From positions 5,239,494 to 5,303,493 of the forward strand of contig OZ244830.1 in assembly GCA_965220425.1 (NCBI GenBank): a DNA stretch of 64,000 bases. The letters run 5' to 3'. Positions within the stretch are counted from its first letter, which is position 1; every line of letters begins with the position of its first letter. The notes below the pieces were generated by a model. It did not search any database and had not been told where the DNA came from. It saw only the letters and a program-made list of their open reading frames with translations. Positions 33,872 through 42,096 of this stretch are shown piece after piece. This stretch comes from Azophilus sp965220425 (GTDB lineage Bacteria > Pseudomonadota > Gammaproteobacteria > Pseudomonadales > Azotimanducaceae). A program made the translations under genes and the position numbers.

Positions 33872-34087
33872 GTGGTGAAAAGCGGGACATCGCCAAACCT
33901 CAAAGCAGCCGGTTTATTTTACTTGTTCTTACCGCTGCCGGACGATATCCAACCCAGCGATTATCTCGAGTTCGGCAACATCGGTGCGTACAGCATTGGC
34001 GGGCGAACCGATTACAATAGCTTTTACAGCGACCGGATTGTGACGATTACGTCGAACACCGAGAAACCGCCTTCTGTTGCAGGATAA
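33872..34087 (+). pseudogene. C-terminal remnant of a PLP-dependent ornithine/diaminopimelate-type decarboxylase
   Basis: The open frame encodes LPLPDDIQPSDYLEFGNIGA followed by YSIGGRTDYNSFYSD, which matches the extreme C-terminus of type III PLP decarboxylases, where the family reads LP..I..GDW(I/L).FG..GAYS...T.FNGF. The rest of the protein (about 350 residues, with the PLP lysine and the catalytic cysteine) is missing, and a stop lies just upstream at 33863. It sits between the NTPase operon and the sulfotransferase fusion, inside the span bounded by the 23-bp direct repeats. I interpret it as a decayed gene end. The remaining bases to 34273 hold no other recognisable feature. Confidence 0.6.
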
Positions 34088-34273
34088 TCACCGTGAATAC
34101 GGGGAAACCCTTCGCCCTGGTGCAGCGTATTTCGGGGAGAAGATTGCGGCCGACATTTCCGATTGAAGGATTACAGAACCCGATCTCGTAGAAGTGAACA
34201 TGTACTCCGCAGCAACGAACGACTCACAACCCGCGAAAGACAGGCCATACATCATCGTGGGTCAAGTAGTGAC

Positions 34274-35566
34274 ATGATCGTCACCGACCATTTCGTCTAT
34301 ATCCACGTCTCGCGCACCGGCGGAACCTTTCTCAACAAGCTGATCATGAACCAGGTGCCGGGCGCCCGGATGCTTCAATATCATGGTCACCTGGAAGACC
34401 TGCCGGCGGAATACGCACAGCTTCCGGTTATCGGCTTCGTGCGTAACCCGTGGGACTGGTATGTCTCCATGTTCAGCGATTACCGCCGCAAACGGCAGTT
34501 CGTTTTTCAGATTCTCTCGGACCGCGGCACGCTCGATTTCGAGCGAACGGTAACCAGGTTCCTGAATCTCGGCGACGGCAGCCCCGCGAGCAGGCGGCTT
34601 TTGCGGCACCTGGCCAGGGTTGCGCCGAGGGTCATCGATGCACGCCAGCCCGCTCGCAATCACTTGCCGGGTCTCAGATCGGAGCATTTCGCGAATTATC
34701 CCGACGGTATCGGCTATTACACCTGGTTGTTCCAACTCATGTTCCGGTCCGAGCGCGGCCAGGCGATTCATCTTGGACGTTTCGAAAACCTCAGGGCGGA
34801 GGCACTTCGGTTGTTCGAGGAAACCGGGACACCGATTACGAATCGCATCGCCGCCTACCTGGAAGAAGCCAGGCCGCTGAACGCGAGCGCGCGCCCGAAA
34901 AACTTCGTCGGCGCCTATCCTCCCGAGTTGGAGCAACTCCTCGCCGAGCAAGAGCGCACTCTCATCGATCGATTCGGCTACCAGTTTTCGGAGGCGCACG
35001 ACTATCCGAAAACCGACTACTTCAGACACCTGGGATCGGCGGACCTTGCCGATCTGGTTCAGCGCGTGAAGCAGATTCCCGAAACGCTATGGGAATCGCA
35101 GAACGAAGCCAAGCCCAACAAGATCGCGCAACTCAACGAAACGCGCCACATCATGTTCCGTTTCATCACCGATACCGACAGGGTGTTCGACTTCAGCGAT
35201 CATCCCGTGTTGTGGGATGAATGGAAGGATGCGTTGCTGCCCATCATGCGGCAGGCCGCGGCGGAACTCGGCTACCGGGACTACCGCTTTCCGCGCGTGA
35301 TGTTCGCAAGGGTGCCCGCCGGCGGCGACATTTCCGGCCATTACGACGGCGAGGCCAGCCATTACATTCACAAGATTCACGTGCCGCTGATCACCAACGA
35401 CAAAGTGCTGTTTCGTGTCGGCCGGAAGGAAATGCACCTGCCGGCCGGGGAGATTTTCGAAGTGAACAACAAACGCGTTCACGCTGTGAAAAACGGCGGC
35501 GCCACGGACAGGATTCACCTGATCTTCGAGTGCTACAACACCGACGACTACGGAAAACCCGATTGA
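34274..35566 (+). CDS. Sulfotransferase / Asp-Asn beta-hydroxylase fusion protein
   Basis: This 430-residue protein joins two enzymes. Residues 1-240 form a sulfotransferase: YIHVSRTGGTFLNKLI (9-24) is the 5'-phosphosulfate loop and VIGFVRNPWDWYVSMF (52-67) the 3'-phosphate motif. Residues 250-430 form an Asp/Asn beta-hydroxylase domain: GHYDGEASHYIHKIHVPLIT carries the HYD site (356-358), H403 lies in NNKRVHAV and R413 in TDRIHLIF. The C-terminal domain resembles the separate protein at 24198-24851. The ATG at 34274 starts the conserved sequence; a TTG at 34163 would extend it. Bases 34354-34376 in the coding sequence are the right copy of the 23-bp direct repeat. Fusion implies that both activities act on one substrate. 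Confidence 0.84.
   Translation: MIVTDHFVYIHVSRTGGTFLNKLIMNQVPGARMLQYHGHLEDLPAEYAQLPVIGFVRNPWDWYVSMFSDYRRKRQFVFQILSDRGTLDFERTVTRFLNLGDGSPASRRLLRHLARVAPRVIDARQPARNHLPGLRSEHFANYPDGIGYYTWLFQLMFRSERGQAIHLGRFENLRAEALRLFEETGTPITNRIAAYLEEARPLNASARPKNFVGAYPPELEQLLAEQERTLIDRFGYQFSEAHDYPKTDYFRHLGSADLADLVQRVKQIPETLWESQNEAKPNKIAQLNETRHIMFRFITDTDRVFDFSDHPVLWDEWKDALLPIMRQAAAELGYRDYRFPRVMFARVPAGGDISGHYDGEASHYIHKIHVPLITNDKVLFRVGRKEMHLPAGEIFEVNNKRVHAVKNGGATDRIHLIFECYNTDDYGKPD
34354..34376. repeat. 23-bp direct repeat, right copy (inside the fusion gene)
   Basis: This stretch is identical to 29767-29789 and encodes part of QVPGARMLQ in the fusion protein. It marks the right boundary of the interval containing the NTPase operon. 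Confidence 0.8.
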
Positions 35567-35624
35567 GGGCAGGCAATGTAGCCGACAAGCCGCCAGCCCG
35601 GGAAACAGTTCGATTGCCGCCGCC

Positions 35625-37748
35625 TCAACTGTCGAAAAGCTGCGGTCGCTCCCATGCGATCGGTTCGGGCGCACCCGCGGAGTCGATCGTTCGGGCGCAT
35701 TCGTGTCCGGAATACACCGCATGGACGATCGCTCCCGGCGCCCGGCAATCGCCGATGCTGCGCACGCTGGCGATGCCGGCACGGGTGAGGCCGCCGGCAT
35801 CGGCGATCAGGTCCTGGTACAGACGGTCGTTCGGCTGCCTGACGCCCACGACAACCAGAGCACCGCAATCGATCGACCTGACCGTCCGGTCGCGGTAGAT
35901 GCCGGTCAGTTCGGCTGCGCCGTCGGCGAATCCGGTTACGGTATTCTCGAGTTCGGTGCGTATTCCGAGCTCGATCATTCGCGAGCGGATCTCGGCGAGT
36001 TCGTTGTTCATGAACGTCCAGGCGGAAACGGCGTTTGCGTTGGTGACGAGCGTCACCTCGTGACCGCGCCCGCGTAGCAGTTCGGCCAGGCAACCGCCCA
36101 TGTAGTAGTGGTCGAAATCGTAGATGACGACGGGGCCATCGAGGGTCGCGCCGGCGAGCACATCGTCCGGCGTGAAGACCGCTTCGCTCTCGAATCCCAC
36201 GCAGGGGTACCCGTTGCCGCCGAGAATGTCGGTGGTCCACTTCGCGCCGGTGGCGATGACCGCGTGATCGCTACCGAATTCGATGACGTCCCGCGCCGTC
36301 AGCGGGCTGTCCCGGTAGACGGCCACATTGACCATGGTTTGGATCAGGTGGCTGCGGTAGTCGCGCACGCGGGCCCAGGTGGCGAGACCGGGCAGCTTCG
36401 ACTCGATCGTGACCCGGCCGCCCAGTTCCCTGCCGGCCTCGGCGAGCGTTACGGCAAAGCCGCGTCTGCCGAGGGCACTCGCGCATTCGAGACCTGCCGG
36501 CCCGGCGCCCACGACGAGAACGTGCGTGCCGGGATCGCCGGGCGGGATGCGTTCCGGGTGCCAGCCGCGCCGCCACTCCTCCCCCATGGTCGGGTTCTGG
36601 GTGCAGCGAACCGGCACGCAATCATGATACGCCGACACGCAGATATTGCAGCCGATGCATTCGCGAATTTCGTCTTCGCGGCCGGCATCGATCTTGGCCG
36701 GCAGAAACGGGTCGGCGATGGACGGCCTCGCGGCGCCGATCAGATCGAGAACGCCGCGTTTGATCTGGCTCACCATGGCATCCGGCGATGTGAACCGGCC
36801 GACGCCGACCACCGGCTTCGAGGTCAGCGATTTCGCGAAACTCACCAGGGGTTCCTGCGCGCCTTGCTCACTGAATCGCGCCGAGGCGGTTTCCACCACC
36901 CAACTCGATGACTTCAGGTCCCAGAGGTCCGGGAGGTTCGAGAGCATCGAGACGATCTCGTGCGCCTCCGAGGCCATATTCTCTCCGGGAACCCTGAGCA
37001 GTTCGTCGGTGCTGAATCGCAGAGCCACGGCGCATCGGTCGCCAACGGCTTCCTTCAGGTCTTCGACGATCTCGCGAGTCAGCCTGACGCGATTCTCGAG
37101 GCTGCCGCCATACTCATCCGTGCGCTTGTTGATCCACGGCAGCAGGAACTGATAGGGCCCGAAGTTCATGCCCGAATAGATGTACACGATGTCGAAGCCG
37201 GCCGACCTTGCGCGCTTCGCGGCATCCACATGCCAGCGTCGGAAGTCGCGGATGTCCTGCCTGTCCATCGGCCGCGACCGCGCCAGGTTCATCCAGCCGG
37301 GGTAGGTCGATTCGCCCGCAATACCGGAGGCCGACATCAATGGCATTCGCGTCAGGCGGTTGCCGGTGCCGCCGCCGCCGTGCCACAGTTCGACCCCTGC
37401 TAGCGCGCCGTGGCGATGGACGGCATCGACCATCAGGGCATGCACCTCGATGTCCCCGTCGTCCCAGAGACGGGCATAGGGAAGCGGCGCGTCATCGGAG
37501 CTGGGGTGAATGGAGCAATAGCCCGTATTGACCACCCCCCAACCGCCTTCGGCGCGCACTTCGCGCATGGCCGCGCGGGTGTGAGGCATCCGGTTGCCGG
37601 TGCCGAGTGCGTGCGGCGTGCAGTAGAAACGGTTCGGCGCCGTTACGGGGCCTATCTGAACAGGCTCGAAGAGAATGTCGTAGCGGGGATTCCTGCTCAA
37701 CTTGGCGGCAATCCCCGCTTGCGACCGATCGGCTACTGCCTCTCCCAC
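35625..37748 (-). CDS. Trimethylamine/dimethylamine dehydrogenase-like iron-sulfur flavoprotein
   Basis: This 707-residue enzyme has the three-domain architecture of trimethylamine dehydrogenase. An Old-Yellow-Enzyme-type FMN barrel starts at YDILFEPVQIGPVTAPNRFY (23-42). A 4Fe-4S site is at CIGCNICVSAYHDCVPVRC, with cysteines 364, 367, 370 and 382 spaced as in the family, and a C-terminal dinucleotide-binding domain begins at HVLVVGAGPAGLECASALG (409-427). The family demethylates tri- or dimethylamine, giving formaldehyde; relatives include 2,4-dienoyl-CoA reductase, but the N-terminus is closer to TMADH. The given start is GTG at 37748, overlapping the TonB-receptor stop by 16 bases; TTG at 37700 is an alternative. 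It is probably co-transcribed with that receptor. Confidence 0.85.
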   Translation of the reverse strand: MGEAVADRSQAGIAAKLSRNPRYDILFEPVQIGPVTAPNRFYCTPHALGTGNRMPHTRAAMREVRAEGGWGVVNTGYCSIHPSSDDAPLPYARLWDDGDIEVHALMVDAVHRHGALAGVELWHGGGGTGNRLTRMPLMSASGIAGESTYPGWMNLARSRPMDRQDIRDFRRWHVDAAKRARSAGFDIVYIYSGMNFGPYQFLLPWINKRTDEYGGSLENRVRLTREIVEDLKEAVGDRCAVALRFSTDELLRVPGENMASEAHEIVSMLSNLPDLWDLKSSSWVVETASARFSEQGAQEPLVSFAKSLTSKPVVGVGRFTSPDAMVSQIKRGVLDLIGAARPSIADPFLPAKIDAGREDEIRECIGCNICVSAYHDCVPVRCTQNPTMGEEWRRGWHPERIPPGDPGTHVLVVGAGPAGLECASALGRRGFAVTLAEAGRELGGRVTIESKLPGLATWARVRDYRSHLIQTMVNVAVYRDSPLTARDVIEFGSDHAVIATGAKWTTDILGGNGYPCVGFESEAVFTPDDVLAGATLDGPVVIYDFDHYYMGGCLAELLRGRGHEVTLVTNANAVSAWTFMNNELAEIRSRMIELGIRTELENTVTGFADGAAELTGIYRDRTVRSIDCGALVVVGVRQPNDRLYQDLIADAGGLTRAGIASVRSIGDCRAPGAIVHAVYSGHECARTIDSAGAPEPIAWERPQLFDS

Positions 37749-40345
37749 CGGGCCCGCAGGTAGTAGAACCCGCCGTTAAACCCGAACGGAGAGGATTCCG
37801 GGTAGATCAGCCCCGCCACTTCGCCGGCCGGGTTGTGCTGCGGATAGGCATCGAACGCATTCTGCGCGCCGGCCAGCAGGGTCACCGACTCGCCGAAGTC
37901 GTACGACACCTCGAAGTCCATCAGGAAATCCGGTTCGGGGTAGAAGGAAACGGAGGCATCGTTGGTCGGCGCATCGTAGTAGTCGCCGTAATAGCGTCCC
38001 CGCGCCATGAACCGCCACGGTCCCTGCAGGTGCGTCCAGGTCACCACAAAGCGCGAGTCCGGACGGCCCTGTTCGATTTGCAGCCGGCGGTTCTCGCTGG
38101 TGAACTGGGGACTGTACTTGGTCAGTTCGATGTCCGACCAATTCGCCACCGCGGTCAAGGTCGATGTGCCGCCCCCCAGGTCGAACGGCAACGTGGCGAC
38201 CACATCGATGCCCGAGGCCTTCACTGTCTGTTGATTGGAGAAGAAGCGCACGGACGTGAAACTCGTGGCGTCGGAAACGCCGGCGGCGAGCAGCGCCTGG
38301 ATATCCGAGTCATCGAGGTTGAACCGGCTCGTGAAGGTGACGCGATCCTTGATCTCGATGTTGTAGTAGTCGACGGTGACGTCAACCGGCCCGGCATTGA
38401 ACACGGCGCCCACGGTGATGTTCACGGACTCCTCGGGCGTCAGGGCCTGCGCGCCTTTCTGTTGCGCGACCGGGTGGGTCGGCGGCAAGGTGGCGATGTC
38501 GGCCAGGAACCCCATGTTGAACTCGGTGGTGACGTTGCGCAGGTTGGCCTGCCCGGCCGTGGGAACCCGGAAACCGGTGCTGACCGCGCCGCGCAGGGCG
38601 AGCGCATCGGTCACCTGGACGCGGGCGGCCACCTTGCCGTCCAGGGTGTCGCCGAACTCCTTGTAGTCTTCGTAACGCAGTGCCGTGCCCACCAACAGGC
38701 GTTCGGTCACGTTCGCCTCCAGGTCCAGGTAGAAGGCGATGGCGCTCGACTTGTGTTTGCCCGCATCCCCTGGCTGGAACCCCGCAAACCCGTTCGAACC
38801 GATGCCGAACCCTTGCGCGGGAAGACCGTATTCCTGGTCGATGTAAAACGAATTCGGGTCGCCGTTGGTGATCTTGAACGTTTCGTCCCGGTATTCGAAG
38901 CCGGCCGCCACGTTCACCGGGCCGTAGAAGCTGGCAAAGTTGACGGGCCTGGACAAATCGATGTTCACCACGCGGTCGGTCTCGGTATAGGCGCCGGCGT
39001 CGTAGTACACCGGAATGTCGTTGCGCTGACCCAGCAATTGCGGGTTGATCGTGTTGTAGATGTAGAACTCCGCATTGCTGCGGCCGGCGGTTGCGCTCAG
39101 ATCGAAGTACCAGGCGCCGAATTGACCGCGTAAGCCGCCCGCCAGCGCGTAGTCGTCGATGTAGCCCCCGAACTGAGGCGTGAAGCCGCCGGGGAACTTC
39201 TCGATCAGCGAGTAGCAGCCTGACGCCGCCTGCACGGCAGCCATGTCGCCGCCGCTGGGGACGTTGTTCTGGATGCGGATGACCGGGCAGTTGTTCACCA
39301 CGCCGGGCGGGTTGTCGGTCGGGTCCAGATCCGCAACCTTCACGGTCGGCGTCCCATCTGCCAGCGTCGGCCCCCGGAAAACCCCGTTGCGGGTGTGCGG
39401 ATTACGATAGTAGAAACCGCCCTCGACCTGGCGCTCCGCCCAGTTGCCGAAGGCGTAGGCTTCCATGCCGTTGCCGAGCTCGACGCCGAAGTTGCCGAAC
39501 ACCTTGAAATCGTCGGAGTATTCCGGCGAACCCCAGATCTGCGCCGCCGGCTGCCGCACGTTCGTGTTGCCCGCATCGATCAGCCCCTGGGCATCGCCGC
39601 GCTGCCGGCTGCGGCTGGTGGGATCGGATTCCTTCCACTCGAAGCTCAGGTTGGCGAACCCGTACTCGGTCAAGGGCAGGCCGACGTTGGCGGCCAGCGT
39701 CAGCGCATCGCCGTCGCCTTCGTAGTGGCTGCCCCACTTGGCGTCGACCGCCATGCCTGAGTTGTGCTCTTTCAGGACGAAATTCATGATGCCGGCGATG
39801 GCGTCGGAACCGTACTGAGCCGAGGCGCCGTCGCGCAGCACCTCGAGCCGGTCCAGCGCGATCGCGGGAATGACGGACACGTCAGCTCCCTGGGCGCCGC
39901 CGGAAATGCCCGCCCCGAGCAGCGCGATGACGGCGGCCCGGTGGCGCCGCTTGCCGTTGACCAGCACCAGGGTGGCGTCGGGCGCGAGCCCGCGCAATGT
40001 CGCCGGCCGGATAAAGGTCGCGGCGTCGCTGATGGGTTCCTGGCTGACATTGTAGGAGGGAACCAGACTCGCAATCAGGGTCTCCATGTTGGAGTCGCCC
40101 TGGGCGGCGAATTCGTCTCCACCGACGACATCGACCGGGACGGGCGAGTCGGCCGCCGAACGGTCCCGGCGCCGCGACCCGACCACGACGATTTCTTCCA
40201 CGACCAGATTCGATGCAGCCGCGGCGCCCGCCGCTTCATCCTCGGTCTCGGCAATCGCCAGGCTCGCCGAGAAACAGGCCAGAACGATCGCTCCGGCACG
40301 AACCACGCCGAATCGAATCAACCTCGAAGTTGCGATGAATTCCAT
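37733..40345 (-). CDS. TonB-dependent receptor
   Basis: This complete 870-residue outer-membrane receptor has a signal peptide (1-32, ending ASLAIA), a TonB-box-like EEIVVVGSRR (50-59), a plug domain with LRGLAPDATLVLVNGKRRHR and RDGASAQYGSDAIAGIMNFVL, and a barrel whose last strand ends YYLRARWERQ. The plug style is that of receptors with a GSRR-type box, often annotated for plant or siderophore substrates, but no substrate can be named. It precedes the TMADH-like enzyme with a 16-base overlap, so both may serve the same nutrient. The region upstream is AT-rich and probably carries its promoter. Confidence 0.92.
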   Translation of the reverse strand: MEFIATSRLIRFGVVRAGAIVLACFSASLAIAETEDEAAGAAAASNLVVEEIVVVGSRRRDRSAADSPVPVDVVGGDEFAAQGDSNMETLIASLVPSYNVSQEPISDAATFIRPATLRGLAPDATLVLVNGKRRHRAAVIALLGAGISGGAQGADVSVIPAIALDRLEVLRDGASAQYGSDAIAGIMNFVLKEHNSGMAVDAKWGSHYEGDGDALTLAANVGLPLTEYGFANLSFEWKESDPTSRSRQRGDAQGLIDAGNTNVRQPAAQIWGSPEYSDDFKVFGNFGVELGNGMEAYAFGNWAERQVEGGFYYRNPHTRNGVFRGPTLADGTPTVKVADLDPTDNPPGVVNNCPVIRIQNNVPSGGDMAAVQAASGCYSLIEKFPGGFTPQFGGYIDDYALAGGLRGQFGAWYFDLSATAGRSNAEFYIYNTINPQLLGQRNDIPVYYDAGAYTETDRVVNIDLSRPVNFASFYGPVNVAAGFEYRDETFKITNGDPNSFYIDQEYGLPAQGFGIGSNGFAGFQPGDAGKHKSSAIAFYLDLEANVTERLLVGTALRYEDYKEFGDTLDGKVAARVQVTDALALRGAVSTGFRVPTAGQANLRNVTTEFNMGFLADIATLPPTHPVAQQKGAQALTPEESVNITVGAVFNAGPVDVTVDYYNIEIKDRVTFTSRFNLDDSDIQALLAAGVSDATSFTSVRFFSNQQTVKASGIDVVATLPFDLGGGTSTLTAVANWSDIELTKYSPQFTSENRRLQIEQGRPDSRFVVTWTHLQGPWRFMARGRYYGDYYDAPTNDASVSFYPEPDFLMDFEVSYDFGESVTLLAGAQNAFDAYPQHNPAGEVAGLIYPESSPFGFNGGFYYLRARWERQ

Positions 40346-40464
40346 TCCCGATCCCCTTCGTTGGCAGCCCCCGCCTTCGGCAAAGCCCTATCGTTCGACG
40401 ACAGGCGGCAAAATACAGTTGAAATCCCGAGTACGAAGCCGATGCGCCAAGGGCGAATCCGCTT

Positions 40465-40529
40465 CAACTACCAATTCGGCCCACTACATCGGCGCACTAA
40501 CTACCAAATCGACCCACTACATTGGCGCA
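40465..40529. repeat. Two-copy 33-bp tandem repeat
   Basis: AACTACCAATTCGGCCCACT at 40466 and AACTACCAAATCGACCCACT at 40499 begin two adjacent units with a period of 33 bases and only a few mismatches. They lie between the AT-rich stretch and the TonB-receptor start. Confidence 0.75.
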
Positions 40530-40890
40530 TTCTTATCATCTGACGGTCATTCCGCAACCTTCGAGGGGGAACAGAATTTGGCATCTGTTCCAAATGTAAG
40601 CGTTATCCTTTGTAACTATTTGAATACTATTTATTTTATTAGAGACAAATCAGAATTATGTCGAAAAGCCTGCGGCTGTTTTAATTAGCGTTGTTTCAAA
40701 AACCGCCACTGCGAGCGCTATTTCCCGATACCGGGTCCGCCACCGCAAAGCACACTTGAAACCACTCCGGACCGGCGTAGAATCGAGCGCGGGCTCACGA
40801 ACTTCTCCGCGGCCATGCGCAGGCGCCTCCCGGACATCAACCGTTGAACTTCCGTAACTTGCCGCCGATCGGCCGGCAGTTCCGCGTATT

Positions 40891-41038
40891 TCATGAGTAA
40901 CCGTTCGGTCAAGCCGTGGTTCTCAGCGGTCCGGCAGGCAAGTTCGCGTACACGACCCGGTATGTGCGCGGCTGGTGAGGGATCGCATCATCCGCGCAAC
41001 CACTCCATCACGGGACGACCGAACGGTTACTTTCATGA
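40891..41038. repeat. MITE-like inverted repeat with 20-22-bp ends
   Basis: TCATGAGTAACCGTTCGGTC (40891-40910) matches the inverse of 41017-41038 except for a two-base insertion. The ends enclose 106 bases with no coding sequence. The layout fits a miniature element of 148 bp, but no second copy was seen in the window. Confidence 0.65.
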
Positions 41039-41280
41039 TGCCCTTGAATGGAGTTACGTGTACTATCCGGTGGATGCTTGACACCGGCAAACCAGCCTCT
41101 TTCGAGACCAGCCCGCGTCGCTTACCAACTTCCTGCCGCGGACGCCGATGCATCGTGTAAGCGCGGCCGTGCTCCCTCCGGGCGCCTTGACGTACTGTCG
41201 AATACGCCTGCGGCCCCCTGCGGTCCGCGCGGCCACACAGGACGGCGCCTCGACGCCCTCGCGACGATAGTTGGCGAGCG

Positions 41281-41715
41281 ATGCGAGCGATGCGGGCTAG
41301 CGTCGACGTGCGCCTGGCGCCGGAACTCGCCCAGGCCCTGGGCACACTGGCGGATACCATCGAGCAGTTTGCCGCCGGTCATTCGATCGGCGGGGAAATA
41401 CCTTTCAGATTGAACCTGGTTCTCGACGAACTTGTTACGAACAGCATCAACTATGCGTTGCCGAACGTGGCGGAACCCCACTTGTGTATACGCCTTTCCC
41501 GCACGGCGGATGGCGTAGTCGCGCAATTGGAGGATAATGGGGCCGCATTCGACCCGTTCCAGGATGCACCGAAACCGGATACGTCCCAGGCGCTGGACGA
41601 CCGGCCCATCGGCGGGCTAGGGGTCTTTTTCGTGACACAGTTTACCGATGGCGCAAGCTACGAGCGGGAGGGCGGCGTCAACCGGATTACCTTGCGAATG
41701 AAAACGGAGAAATGA
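41281..41715 (+). CDS. RsbW-like serine kinase / anti-sigma-type ATPase
   Basis: This 144-residue protein is a single HATPase_c domain of the RsbW/SpoIIAB type. The N box is NLVLDELVTNSINYAL, the G1 box LEDNGAAFDPF and the G2 region IGGLGVFFVTQFTD. Such kinases phosphorylate a STAS-domain partner on serine and release or capture a sigma factor or other target. The next gene, 0 bases downstream, encodes the matching STAS protein. No sigma-factor gene is adjacent, so the output may be encoded elsewhere or may not be a sigma factor. The ATG at 41281 is given; an ATG at 41290 is equally possible. Confidence 0.87.
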   Translation: MRAMRASVDVRLAPELAQALGTLADTIEQFAAGHSIGGEIPFRLNLVLDELVTNSINYALPNVAEPHLCIRLSRTADGVVAQLEDNGAAFDPFQDAPKPDTSQALDDRPIGGLGVFFVTQFTDGASYEREGGVNRITLRMKTEK

Positions 41716-42066
41716 ATGAGCAGTCAGACTCAACTTTCGGTATCGATCGAACAGCATGACAAGGGGGTCATCCTGTGTCCCAGCGGACGCGTGGACGGTA
41801 CCAACGCGGGAACGCTTGAAGGCGTTGTCCGGAATCAACTGGAAAGCGGCCAGTCCGTGCTGGTATTCGACTTCACCGGCTTGAACTACATCAGCAGCGC
41901 CGGTTTGCGGGTTCTGCTGGTGGCGGCGCGGGATACCCAGTCCAGGGGCGGCAAGGCGGTCTTCTGCGGCTTGTCGAAACAGATCGCCGAGGTGTTCTCG
42001 GTCAGCGGCTTCGACAAGATCCTGGCCGTTCACTCCAGCCGCGACGAGGCACTCGAGGCCATCTGA
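41716..42066 (+). CDS. STAS-domain anti-anti-sigma factor (RsbV-like)
   Basis: This 116-residue protein is a lone STAS domain. The phosphorylatable serine lies in LNYISSAGLRVLLVAARD (about residues 56-73), as in SpoIIAA and RsbV. When unphosphorylated it would bind the RsbW-like kinase encoded immediately before it. The start codon directly follows the previous stop, indicating co-translation. Dephosphorylation would come from the PP2C domain of the protein encoded next. Confidence 0.9.
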   Translation: MSSQTQLSVSIEQHDKGVILCPSGRVDGTNAGTLEGVVRNQLESGQSVLVFDFTGLNYISSAGLRVLLVAARDTQSRGGKAVFCGLSKQIAEVFSVSGFDKILAVHSSRDEALEAI

Positions 42067-42096
42067 CCTAGACAACGCATCACTGGAACCGCCGCA

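Larger units (their letters stand above)
40346..41280. other. Long intergenic region with tandem repeat, AT-rich stretch and inverted repeat
   Basis: No convincing gene is present in these 935 bases. Next to the receptor lies a two-copy 33-bp-period tandem repeat (40465-40529, CCCACTACAT..GGCGCA). An AT-rich stretch at about 40590-40690 contrasts with the GC-rich surroundings. On the minus strand TTGCGG and TAAGAA with a 16-base spacer, near 40535-40562, could be the receptor promoter. A MITE-like inverted repeat occupies 40891-41038. Confidence 0.5.

Noticed and set aside
29767..34376. An integrative element with its own integrase
   Set aside because: The direct repeats are real, but no integrase, transposase or tRNA target is present between or beside them.
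40667..40684. An intrinsic terminator (AGCC TGC GGCT followed by GTTTTAA)
   Set aside because: The stem is only four base pairs and no gene ends nearby on either strand.
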